From positions 22,503,686 to 22,567,685 of the forward strand of contig OZ022261.1 of NCBI GenBank assembly GCA_963978905.1: 64,000 nucleotides of DNA, read 5' to 3'. Positions 1-11,800 of the stretch are shown piece by piece (within the stretch, counting starts at the first letter, position 1; each line of letters opens with the position of its first letter). The position numbers and the translations under genes are program-made. Source of the DNA: Trichostrongylus colubriformis (lineage: Eukaryota; Nematoda; Chromadorea; Rhabditida; Trichostrongylidae). The notes under the pieces are model-generated. The model was given only the letters and a program-made list of their open reading frames with translations, was not told the DNA's origin and made no database searches.

Positions 1-1
1 T

Positions 2-121
2 CTGTCAGATCATAGTGTAATACAAGATTATTTGATCCACATACTTCGCAAAATTCCCACTTATAAAGCAGAAAGATATGAAAAACTCCTTCCTCCACAA
101 GTAAATACTGATGATATGTAA
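2..121 (+). other. Open frame running in from the window edge
   Basis: A 39-codon frame is open from the first bases and ends at TAA (119-121). It is rich in charged and hydrophobic residues (for example RKIPTYKAERYEKLLPP). It could be the last exon of a gene that begins outside the window, or chance. I recognise no family. The next 500 bases are T-rich and hold no supported gene. Confidence 0.15.
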
Positions 122-649
122 CTTACGAAAATTTCCAACCTTGAGCTCCAAATTTCGGTTTAATCACTGGCTTCTCTTATCGATTCTTCTTATTTTAGCT
201 CCCACTCCTTCACTTTTATTTTGGTTGTATTTTTTTTCATTTTATGTTATTTTTCCCTTCTTTCAGGTGTGCTTGTTACTATTTCTTCACCCACTTCAAT
301 TATCCATTGTTTTAAGGGGGCCATACCTCTTACCAAAAATAGGGATTGGTGCTGATGGGATTATGCAAGTCAAAAGTGGCAAGAGGGCTCAGTGGCGCCC
401 CCCAGCGCTGGTCGTTCTTCAAGAAACATGTAGGGAGAGCCACCCCTGGGAACAGCCCTGCCTAACCTTCGGAAAGATCCACTCACTGCGCGTGGGTGGG
501 GACCCTTGTGCGCCTTGATGTCAGGTTTGAGAACTTAAAAAGCAACGCACCAAAATACTGCTCCGAAACAGACACTAACAAAGTAAGAGGAGAAGCTAAT
601 CGTTTCATACTCAATTCGGTAATAATACAAAAGGCTGAAAATGTGAGAA

Positions 650-1085
650 GGGATGTAGAATGTCTAGCAAAATAATTAACGAAACCTTTATAATCTCTCA
701 TGTTCCTAAGTTGTATATGAGTACTCATTAGGAACAAAATACTACTTGTAATACGCAGAAGTCATTTACTGTCGAACTTGTAATAACCGTGGCATTCAAT
801 ATGAAGGCATGACGCATAGAAGACTTGAAGAAAGGATAGGAGAACACCTAACTAACATATCCACACAAAAAGCATAATCCACCATACAACCACTTTTACG
901 AATGTAATAAGGTTGTTACAGTTGCAATCTCAGATTCACAAAAAACTAATCGAAATTCTGTTCGTCTTGATTTGGACCCTTTCTGGATGAAACTGTCAAT
1001 GACCCCTTGCCCATATGTACTTAACGACAACATAAAATGGTATGGAAGTATCACAAAAAAATGTAAAAAAGTCAGTGAAATTTGA
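650..1085 (+). pseudogene. Decayed Penelope-like element, GIY-YIG endonuclease end
   Basis: From about 763 the + strand reads a Cys-pair followed by QYEGMTHRRLEERIGEHL. This matches the C-terminal GIY-YIG nuclease of Penelope-like retroelements (pattern Y-x-G-x-T-x-R-x-L-x-x-R-I-x-E-H). A stop follows, and reading resumes in the next frame after about 880 (HNPPYNHFYECNKV). The copy is frameshifted and dead. It belongs to a different, older family than the intact element at 31.2-34.0 kb. No termini or target duplication are visible. Confidence 0.55.
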
Positions 1086-1950
1086 ATTCAAAAAGGAAAA
1101 GGAGGTTCAAATTTCACTGAATTTTTGGAAAATCTCACTTCTAGGGTGAAGCTCCACAACCTATACTATACTACAGGATGTTCAAAAATTCGAGGAACAC
1201 AGATCTAATTAAAATTCTTGAATTACAATTGACAGCAACTTTCTGTTGAACTTAAAAACAAAACTAGATATTTAGTCTTCATATTTCAGCCAACTTTCAT
1301 TACAACATATATGAAAATATTAGGTTAGAACATAATTTCTGTTACACAATGACGAAAAATTTCAAATTTATTTTTCTTTATTTGTGTCTGTCTTCAGTCA
1401 ACAAAATATGTATCATTATAATCAACAATATATTGCCAGCGAACAAGGAGATAATAGATGCTTTGCTTATAGAAGTCTGGGTTTCTGGTCGAAGAAAGTC
1501 TGGAGGCCGATTCTGAGATCATGGTCATCTTTAAACTGCCGTCCGTCGAGGAAGTGGGTCAGAGATCGGAATAGGTGGTAGTTAGTTGGGGCCATATTCG
1601 AAGATTACGGTGGGTGGGGGGGGCTTTGTCCAACCAAGGTCCTGGATCTTTTGACACGTCAACTTTGCACATGTGGGCGAGCGTTGTTGTGGAGGAAGAA
1701 GACTCGGTCCATTTTTGGTAAGTTTTGCGGCTACGGTGTTCAGTTACCTGCAGTAGAGATCGGCGGTGACTGTCGTGTTGGATGGCAATTTTTTGCCCTT
1801 TTTTAAAAAAAAAATTTCTGAATTTTTTTTTCTCTTGGCAATTTTTGAAATTTTTCTGTTTCAATTTGAGTCCATCGAGCCATTGGGTTGCCGCCATATG
1901 AGAAACAGTACCAGGACCCATCGACTGATTGATTCGGTTAGTGGCCTTGC

Positions 1951-4850
1951 ATGCTGAGGAACCGGGGCGGTGTTCGTGAATTTCGTATCTCTCGCGAAAT
2001 TGTCGTAGATTCACTGCTAGTTGAAGCCATAGAGAATATAAATGTGTTAATCGGTAGTCCTTTTCACTCGCTTTACATACCCCCCCCCCACTACCAAGTA
2101 TTACAGAAGCTTCCACAGTTTTCCACAAGGAAAATAAAAAGTGTAACAGAAATTAAGTTCCAACCTGATAGAAAGACAAACAAGAAAGGTCATAGCATAG
2201 TAGTTGGTTTTGGCAGCAAAATTTTTAATGACATTCCTTTCAAAAATATTCTATTCTAACACTTTGAGAAATACTCTGTTGGGAGGTGGAAATATAATGA
2301 AGGATTACATTTCTGTGAGAGTATTTTCAAATATAATGATAAAGTTTCCGAAAGGATTTGTGATTACAATCATCTCCTGCAAGGCAGAGACAAATATCAC
2401 ATCAAAACGGTACTGAAAGAGAAATGTATTTGCGAAAAAGACATTGTTGCAGACTCCACAGATATCCATCACGGACATGTGTTAACAGGAAATCTCAGAT
2501 AAACAAGGATGAAAAAGGTATTTGGGAGGATTTTATAAGATCAATAGATCAATAACAAGAAATCGAATTAAAGAAAAATTCCAAAAGATAGTAATATATC
2601 ATTTTGGGAGGAGATATAAATTAAATGATGAAAAAATTGAACAGTTGAATAGATGTACGATGGATAAGTATGGTAATAAGACCAAACTTAAATTATGCAA
2701 ATATTAATAACGAAGAAGATAATATGCCGTACAAATAAATCCTGCGATATCGTGAAGATTTCAGTTTCTGTCCTTTAGATAAAGCAAGTAGTAATCATGG
2801 CACTGTTTACAAAAAGTTATACCTAAAAACTATACTGCAAGAAATGGAACTTGTGCACGATGTGAAGAGGAGTAGCTTCTACTGTGAGAACACCAATAAC
2901 ACAATGAAATACATAATAGTAGAAGCAAACAATCAAAATGATTACGAACTCTCTTACCTAGGAATGAAATAGCTTTCGAATCTGGGTGCGATTTACCACG
3001 AACCTATGCATGCTAAAACTACACAATAATCCAGTAAAATTCAGATATATAGGGGGTGCCAAAAAAATAAAGTAATTTTTCTCTTCCACTTTCAACCCTT
3101 CTTTAATCGGACTTTAGCATATTCTGACCGTGTATTTCTATGCCCAAAGTAAAGAGCAGACCTCACTCTATCACGGTTCTCCGTTACAGACTTCTGCACG
3201 AGCAGGAACGGTTGCTTGTTACAGGTGAACAAGATGTGTCATCTCAGCTGAGCAAAATGCGAAACTTTGTTGCACTCGTTCACAACCTTGCTGAAGTCCG
3301 TTCACTCTGAGTACTTGAGGGAATTCATACTGGGTGGTGTTCTTTAACATTTTGTTTTTTCCGGGTTTCCACCGCCCTTCATTTCCAAGAACCAGAACGT
3401 GCTGTTACCACTGAAACCCCTCCGAATGCAGGTTTAAGGCATGAAAAATGATTCTCGGATCATAGCAGCTTGTCCGAGCAGCAACGGCTCTGTGACTTCC
3501 GTGAACCAAAGGGCCAATCCTCAGGAAGCTTCCTACAAAATACCTACCACGGAATGTGACTCCACTGTTCTAAGCGGACCTCGATACCGAAGGTGCTCTG
3601 AAGCCAAGGTGCGCCGAGTGAAGGCTGCGTATTTTGATGAAGGTGAAAGTAGTGAGTCTCTGCTTGCTCCTGTTTCTAGAGGAATATTTCGGGAATTTTT
3701 TGCCCCAATACTTTTATCTCTTTCGTTTCCCTTATTTTGTATACTGGACCGATCTAAGCCGTGAGTAAAATTACTTTATTTTTTTGGCACCCCCTGTATA
3801 ACAGGACCTCATAATAGTAGTATAAAGTCATTGGTTTTGGAGTTGCATATATGTTTCACACACATACGACAACACTTCGAGAATTATAGTGAAATTATTC
3901 GAGATTTGAAAAAGACAAAAAAAACATGCTGTTCTAAAAATAATATCAGTATTAGTCATGATCTTAGCAACTACAAAGGACTCAAAGTGAACACGGTAGC
4001 TTCCACAGACATGTTCACTAACATGAGCCATAATATCGTCGTAATGAGTATACGGGATCTTTTGCATATACTTATGGTTCAAGAATGCCAGCAAGAAGTT
4101 TATAGCAACTTATGGGAACAAAACCTTTCATAGTGATGGCGAAGAAAGCCAAAATAACTATAAATATTATGGTGTAGAAGATCTATTGTACTGAGTGATA
4201 TATTTGTTGACAAACAGTTACTGCATTTTTGGAAACAATATTTTTGAGCAAACCAAGGGGGTACCTCAAGTAGAAATTTCACCTTACTTTGTCACTTATG
4301 GAATTTGAATATTCAAAAGGGGTTAAAGCCATTCAAAGCGATCATTTCATACCTTGTAAGTACACGGACGATTCGTTTAGTTATACATAAGACCAGTGAG
4401 TCGGCTATCGAAATTAGGCTCAAAGAATTTTGAAAAACTCGGTATAATTCGATAGTGCGCTTATTACAGACCAATACACTCACAACTTGGACTTAACTAT
4501 TCCAACAGGCAGAGATAATACCTACACGGAGCTTTATCATCGGATAGATGACTACCAGTCCGATGTTATCAAGTTCCCCCATAGCACTATAGGTATAGCA
4601 ACTAATACGAAAGGTGCAGTCATTTACACCGAAACACTCGGAATAGCTACCACATGCACTTTATTTGAACCTTTCAGAGTGAAGCTAAGGGAGATGGTAG
4701 AAGTGTTGATGAACCGAGAGATAAAAAGGAATTGATTGTGGCTCATAAAATCAAATACATCAAAAGAAATAAATTCAGGTTACAAGTATACGATGGGAGG
4801 ATAACTACCAAGGAATTTCAGGGTTGGTTCATGGGTTAGCCTAGAATGGC
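1951..4850 (+). pseudogene. Decayed Penelope-like element, N-terminal and reverse transcriptase part
   Basis: Pieces of one PLE protein lie in order in shifting frames. An N-terminal region (about 2400-2700, with HGHVLTGNL, VFGR and KINRSITRNRIKEKF) resembles the region before the RT in Penelope/Neptune-type elements. An RT motif A-like stretch (STDMFTNMSHNIV) lies near 3990-4050 and a motif B-like stretch (EQTKGVPQ) near 4245-4270. Frameshifts and stops are frequent, so this is a fossil. It is interrupted at 3050-3796 by a MITE, and the RT reading resumes beyond it. It may be the upstream part of a copy related to the GIY-YIG remnant at 650-1085, but the order (endonuclease first) shows two separate insertions. 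Confidence 0.5.
3050..3796. mobile_element. Tc1/mariner-type MITE (about 747 bp) inserted in a PLE fossil
   Basis: Near-perfect terminal inverted repeats of about 28 bp start with (C/T)AGGGGGTGCCAAAAAAATA and are flanked by TA on both sides. The interior has no transposase. The 107-codon frame inside (3441-3764) matches nothing I know. The TIR sequence and TA target site suggest mobilisation by a Tc1/mariner transposase. Confidence 0.75.
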
Positions 4851-7800
4851 CAGGTGAGAGGTAGTTCTACTATGTATGAACACCAGAATGACACTTTACT
4901 ACGGTTTCCTTTCTAACACTCATTAGTTGCTATGCCCCAGTTACACTGGGTATATACAACATAATGAGTATCAAATACACATAAAGAATATGTACACTAC
5001 ACTTTTTTCTCAGTCGTGACACTTAGGTTCTTCTCTCGCAGCCATGTTTTTATTTTATTTATTTTCTACCTGTGTTCGGATTCTTCCCTTACACCATACA
5101 ACATATGATATTAAAGCATATTTTAATTCAGTGGCACCATTCCCATCTTTCCTTTCTTCTATAGTCACCGCCTTTTCATACAATGTCTTTAGTTTTCGGC
5201 CCTTTTCATTGAAGAGCTTCAAGGGCTGACAACAGCAATGATTCGTCTGAGGTAGAATGACAAGAACCATTTCTTTTTCATTTTAAAATTTGTACCTGAC
5301 CTCACGGAGGCTATAAAATGAGTTCAGCATGCGACTCTACGCAAAATAGCCGCTCAAGATCATTAAAACGTTGTGGACGTCGAGAAACGATGTGTTGAAA
5401 GATTGACAGTAGAATGTGCGTTTTGCTCGAATGATATCAGTTCCACTGAAATTATTATCGAAGAGGATCTGCACAATTGGCCGTTATTGAAGCTCAAAAA
5501 CCCGGCTCACAATCACAGTTCCAAGCCGTTTGACGAATTCTTGTCCTATCAGAGAGGACTCTTCTTAGTCTGAATGGAAATTTAATTCTCTGTTATGATA
5601 AGAAATTCCGTCAATCTGCAACGGCTTTCGTTCCACGACTACAACATTCAGGGACTCAAACGTTGAAACTGGAGTCTTATGATCCATTTTCATGATTCAA
5701 AGTATTCCTTGATTACATGTGAATCGTTTACAATAGCTAAAGTCTCAAATGGTAATACTTTTCTACCTCGCTGCAGTATAAAATAAGCGCTCGGTGGTTG
5801 AGTGGATATATATATATATTATATTGTATGCAACCAAGATATCTTCTGGCGTGACCGATATTGCTACACGAGACCAAACGCACGGTGTCAACTTTATCAG
5901 CGGATACCTCAAACTTGGGTAATTAAACAAGCGAAATAGCATGTATCAATAAAATGACATGAATGGTGTTAAAATGAAAATATAGCTAAATTGAGAACTA
6001 GTGACGATCGAGGAGTCATGGCTCTTATATACGGAGCTGCAGCTGCAGTGTTTTCGACGTTCAGAAGAAACGGTCCGTTGGCCTTTCCAGCATCTGACCT
6101 CTTCGCGTACTTGACTCTATCCTCTGACGACGAATACATTCCTATACGAAAAAGTATATGCAGGTGTCGCTTAATATGTTGTAAATACTTTCCTCTTCTT
6201 ACGAATATCTTCCAATCGCGGATAACCGCGATATGCAGCAAAATGAGGATATTATATGCATCCAGTCCAAAAAAACACGTAACTTGAATACAAAGGCAAT
6301 ATATCCTCTACACTACGAAAATACACGGAATTTTGTTGTCTGCAAATCGCAAATTTGAAAAATGTATCAGGGTTCTTTGGTTTGTAGCCCATGACTCCTG
6401 GCTCGATATCTATGGAATGTAGCTCTTGGTAATCTTCTTACAATGGACGCACACCACACAACAGGCGAAAGTACAAAAGTGCTTACAAGACATAACGAAT
6501 GGACAATGGTCTCTAGTTCAAAAAGCATAACAGTAAGGAAGATGCCTTTATATGGATATGCTAGGTGATCTCTACAGAAATGAGAAACTTCAGAAAATAT
6601 TTGATTAACAGTTGGGTGAGCCCCCCTTAACGCGCGCATCACGTGATGGAGGAACTGGGTGGGGTTCACGAGGTCGAAATTCCGCGCGGCCGCGCGCGAT
6701 GAGCGGCATGGCGGGTGCGAGTGCCAGTGGCAGGGTATGGCAGCATTCATGCAAGGCAGTGTGGCATGAGTGGAAGCGCAGACGTGACGCAGTCACGCTC
6801 AGCCATTTTCCCACGGGCATTCGACACGGCGAGTCGTGCTGGTGGCGCCACGAGTGCACCGCCGCGAAGCGGACATTCGACGTCGTGACCCTCACCCGGA
6901 GGAACTCCACCAGGATCCAAAGCAGCTTCCTGCATCAGCTACTCAGTCACAATTATGCCCTTTGAAGACAGTGGTAGGTGTAATGTGGGCGATGAGAAAA
7001 CTTTGAAACGATTCATCCAAATGAAGACTGGGGCTTAAGAGAACCATATGAGGCGAAATCTCTGGTTAAAGGAGCGCCTCCGACCTTTGGAGGAGGTAGT
7101 GCGTCCAACAGGCTCCGTGTTCATAACAGAGTCCGCCTCCTAATGATTATCAACCGTCATGTCTGTGCTAACCACAAGCACAGGAATTGGAGAAGATAAC
7201 AGCAATACGGTAAAATATTCTAGAAGTGTTCGCGCATGAACGAAACCAAACTGTGGTTCACTACCCACCGCCATCAGAAGACGAAGCCACCAGCTGCCTA
7301 TGAACTTCTACGCCATCGTCAACTGTCTAAACCAGGAGAGCCATTTTCCGTAATGGAGTCTGCTCTGGGCAGCTTTCCAGACACTGTCACCTTGGTTCTA
7401 GAAAACCACTGACGTCTCGCAGACCCTAAACGTTAGAATGACCCTAAATGCCATCACGTCCCGACCTTTACTTCGGGGGAGTTTCAGTGTTAATAGCATC
7501 CATATTGGAAAGGAAGGGGTTAGGAAACTTGAGGATAACACTGCTTCCAAGTACACCACCCAATGTCATCCCTCTCAACCACCAATGGATTAAACTTCGC
7601 AAATGTATGAACGCGATAAAACTGCGCGTTTCGCTTTCGAAAAGGCCTATTATGTTAGCTTGGCAAAAACATTCCTGTAAGATCCAGCCTTAAATATGAA
7701 GATGGAAACGTCCGATCTGAATTTGCTGAAGTGTGACTAATTTAATGTTGAAGGTGAAATAGGAAGTTACTGTAATTTAGCACTAATGTATGGCAGGAGA

Positions 7801-8792
7801 TATCGCAGACGTTCGTACTCCAAGAAGAATAGAGTGCGTTTCGGCATCTCCACTCTTCTACTACTACCAGGTATGTTCATCTTAATGAATGAGCCGTGAT
7901 GGAATAGCGTTTTAGAAATCGTTCATCCATCTTTCCTTGGTCAGATGGGTAGGTTAGGTAGGACATGCTGCTAGTGAGATAACTTTTGAAGTGAGCATTG
8001 CCCATTCATAGGAAACTCTCAGTCCTTTGCTCAGATTTTCGTGCTTTAGCTTGACTTGTGGTTAGAAGGCAGCATTCAGTTGCACGGAATTGCTTAAGGC
8101 TAGTTAGAGAAATAGTATTATCAGATTTTTAGAGAGACTTCTCTAATAAGGGCAATAGCGGCTTGCCAAAGGAGATTTTGAGTTCAATCGCCAGTGGTAG
8201 GAGAGCGTTGAAACTGACGCTTTCGCTGGCCGGGGCGTGGGGAAACATCTCAAGGCGTTTCCTTGACAGCTGCGATCCAGCTCTAAAGATCTTTTTTTGG
8301 ATTAAGCTTTCTAAGTCTTGTTCTAGAAGAATGAATTCAGAGGAGAGTATTTGTAAGGAGCGAGCGGAAAGGAAGTCCAGCACACAAAAAGATATTCTCA
8401 ATTTGCGAACTCCTTTTTTTGCACACATTTCTGTACTCAAATCATACCAGTATCAGAATCTTCATAAAATGGAATTCTTAACTTCAGCTTACTCTTTTTT
8501 TTGTCGGTTTTAGCAAATCGTGTTGCATATGCAAAGAGACCTGCAGTCTGGCTTGTGCAGCAGTCAAATCTATCTAAGATTAGTCCAAGGTAATTCTAGA
8601 TTGACGCACGTGATGTGGCCAATCACATAATTATTACGAAAAAAAGCTTTCTTATCAAACGGCTTAACACGCTCTCAATTCCAGCACTATTTAACACCCC
8701 AATAGCGCCACCTTCGAGAAATTCACTAGTCCAACAAAATTTCTAATATCAGTTCACTTGCTTTTTATCAATTACAGATTCAAGAGCAGGCC
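4851..8792. other. Unassigned upstream region
   Basis: No gene or clear repeat is recognised across this stretch. It holds a short (TA)n run near 5808-5825 and a notably GC-rich island at about 6615-6930 with overlapping open frames on both strands, which I attribute to base composition. The 3' part up to 8792 would contain the promoter of the EndoU gene, but I see no recognisable core elements. Confidence 0.3.
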
Positions 8793-8816
8793 TTTGCTCT
8801 CCAGATTGGATCAACC
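8793..8816 (+). promoter_or_regulatory. Candidate trans-splice acceptor and 12-base 5' UTR
   Basis: CTTTGCTCTCCAG ends at 8804, followed by 12 bases and then the ATG at 8817. A pyrimidine-rich acceptor this close to the start codon, with no obvious upstream coding exon, is the usual layout of a spliced-leader addition site in nematodes. It could also be the acceptor of a 5' UTR intron. Confidence 0.55.
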
Positions 8817-8865
8817 ATGAACCTGCGTATTTATCTAATGCCCTTAATTGTTGCTGTTTGTCAAG
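8817..8865 (+). CDS. EndoU gene exon 1: signal peptide
   Basis: Encodes MNLRIYLMPLIVAVCQ plus one base of a Gly codon. A short basic/hydrophobic leader ending in small or polar residues is a plausible secretion signal. The donor is CAAG|gtgagc. The single leftover base (phase 1) pairs with exon 2, which starts with two bases, giving Gly17. The ATG is the first after the acceptor at 8804. Confidence 0.75.
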
Positions 8866-11800
8866 GTGAGCCCTTGCTCTTTCTGGTTCATAACGAACGC
8901 CTATATGTTCGGATTCTCTCCTTATAGAGTAGAATCCAAGGATATCCGTTGCCTTTGCCGCTGACAGCAGATTGTACAGGTATCAATGCCATAAACATCA
9001 TAAGAAACAGCCCTTTACTTGACAGCCTTCCCTAGTCTTTGCTTCATAGCATTACAAATAATCGTGGATTGTACGAAATGCTTTAGAGTAGACTGATCAT
9101 AGCGCAATTCCTGCTCACAATTCTCGGGTCCTTTGTAGTTAGAGGGAACTGCACTTTCGTCAAAAATATTAACACACTGACACACTGCTTCCCCATTTTG
9201 GAACGACACTGCCTCCTCATACCCTTACCGCTGTAAGCTCACAAGCAAACGCGGATATCACGTTCATGAGACCTGACCATCAACCACCCTAGCTGAGGGT
9301 TTTCAGTAAAATAGGAAGGAAAATTGTAGCGCATATTCGTCAAAATAATGTCATCGGGGTTGTAAAAGCTGAAACAAACTGTGTCCTAAAAAAATCTCAA
9401 AAATCTCGCGGCAGAAGGAAGCGTGTGGTTTCACTTGTATCGCCGTTTACCTGTTTAAGACAGGTAGCAAGCTGAATATGCAGGCGATAAACCGGGTGTT
9501 GGAATTGGCTTGAAAAGTGTTAACCGGTGGTATTCGACAGTCAGAAGAAATTTGCCAGTGGCGCGAGGCTCGCTGCCTTCCCAACCGCAGTTTCAGCATA
9601 CTGCGTTTAAAGAACTTCTTACAAGGGAAGGACCACAGGTCGAAGTGGCCATTCGGAATGGGATACATATGATCCGACGTGTTTTCGGACGCTGATCTCG
9701 AATCTGTATTCGAAATTTGCAAAACGATTCTCTGAGCGGAGCTATGGAGGTTTTTTTGAAAAAACAATACTATTATGGTGGGTTTGGAAGCCCATAGCAC
9801 TCGTGCCAGACCTTCTTGCGCAAAACCAGGGAGATTTTCGTGTTCAGGGAGTCAAATTACTCCAGAAGACAAGTTTTTAGCTAATTCGAGAATTTGACCA
9901 AATTTCGGGAAAATTCACGGGCTATAGGGTGGCAGCCCACTGAACAAAGGAGAAGTCGTTGACCCTTGCCTGGGAAATGCTCCTAATTGACGCTTGTTTC
10001 GTACATTTAGTGCGATGGGCAAGTGTAAAAGGTATGTGTAGGCTATCTTGTTCAGGTTGCAGGGTTTTTTGTAGAAGAAAATTCAAAAACTAATAACCTG
10101 GGCACCCCCAATTTTCCGAAGTTGGACCAAAAACTGGATTTGGCTGAAAATTTGCACAGAGGGGCAATTCGACCCCCTGTGCACGAATATCATTATCTTT
10201 TCACGCAACAATGCCTAATCCGTGTGGTACGGGATTCTTTTCGACTTGGTATCCTTCCCTTGTGAGTAATCTTAGCAGTTATAAATAAAGTGGCAGAGTA
10301 AATGATGGGTGTGATAGGTAACAGTCCAAGGAAACGTCCAGAAGTGGAAGAAAAGCACTTACTGACAATGAAACACAAAATGCAAAAAAAAAACCGCTCT
10401 GGCGGGGAGCAAACCCTCGACCCCTCTCCTGCAGATCCGGAGCACTACCAATGAGTCGCTGAGGCCGTTGACTGCTCAGCAACGGCCATGCTGATGAACC
10501 GTTCATTCAAAAAAAAAAAAACCATAACTCCACTCAGATAATCGTTTTGCAAATTTGGAATGCAGATTCGAGATCAGCGTCCGAAAAGAGATCGGAGCAT
10601 ATGGATCTCATTCCGAATGACCACTTCGACCTGGGGTCCTTCCCTTGTTAGCAAAGTGTGGAGGACTTTACCCATATTCTTCTGAAGGGTACAAAAGTGG
10701 GATTCCTTTAAAGGCACACCAAAGCAAGCATGGGGAACTTATAGCAGCTTCAAATTGGTGCGTTGGTTGTCCAAGCGACTGGCGATCTGGGGTGCATGGA
10801 TTTAATTCGAAAAATTGCTCCGCGGCATTCCACTCAAGGTTCCATCAGCACGACTTCCCACTATCAGCTGGGATACCGCTTAGGAACCGAAATATGTCAC
10901 CGTTAGAGCTCTGCAAAAAAGCTGCATTTGTTGTGATTTCATAGCTAAGAACCATGATGCACTAATGCAGAGTGTACAATTGCAGGGTGCTATCGCAAAG
11001 AGGGGGAGATCTAATGAAAAGTTGTCCATCTAGCCTGCCGGGCGCTCTGGAATGGACTGTAAGCACTTGAGTGGATTTTTGAGGGATCAATCTGCTCTTT
11101 GTTTTTGCCTGAGCCTTAAAGACACCAGGAGGGGGTAATTTTGGCTTACTGTAGAACAGACGTAGTGTGGATGAGTTTCAGCGGCCACCATTGCACAAAC
11201 CCGCCAATTTGACGCCTTGGCATGGTGCCAAAAGAAGATGGTTCTATTATAGATTTGTTTTTTCCTTTTAGTTTTTACTTTGTTCTTTCTTATATTGTTT
11301 CTAGATGTACTTACGGGTCAAATAAAGTCGGGGGGGGGGGGGGGAGACGCAAAATTTTCACCCACGTCAAAGCTTCTTTCCCTTTCTAGGGTTAGGCTAA
11401 AGCAGATGAGACCTATGCTTTGACAGATGCTTTTCAATGTGGGAGGAGGGGTATCAATTCTAGCCTAAGCCTAGAAAGGGAAAGGAGCTTCGACGTCGAC
11501 GCAAAGCTGCATCTTCCCCCCCCCCCCTCCCCGACTTTATTTGACAATTCTGAGATTTTCAGGTATATAAATGCACAATTAAGAAAATCCATAAGTAAAC
11601 AAGTGAAATACGTCACTAAAAACAGTCTAAAGAGGAAATAATCCAAAAATAAAGTTATATCAGGCCGAAGACAAGTTTTAAAATGAACGAAGCGTGGCTC
11701 GGCCATGGAAGCTTGCAGTTCGGACGGAAGCGCGCCCTGGGTACAAATAGCGCCCTATGGTGCGTTTTTCAAGCCGGTTTTGTTACACATTGTATCTACC

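Noticed and set aside
1559..2128. 189-codon minus-strand frame
   Set aside because: Runs antisense over the PLE remnant and a poly-A/T tract. Lysine- and phenylalanine-rich composition comes from the tract.
6605..6965. Overlapping open frames in a GC-rich island on both strands
   Set aside because: High GC removes stop codons in several frames. No conserved motif or exon boundary.
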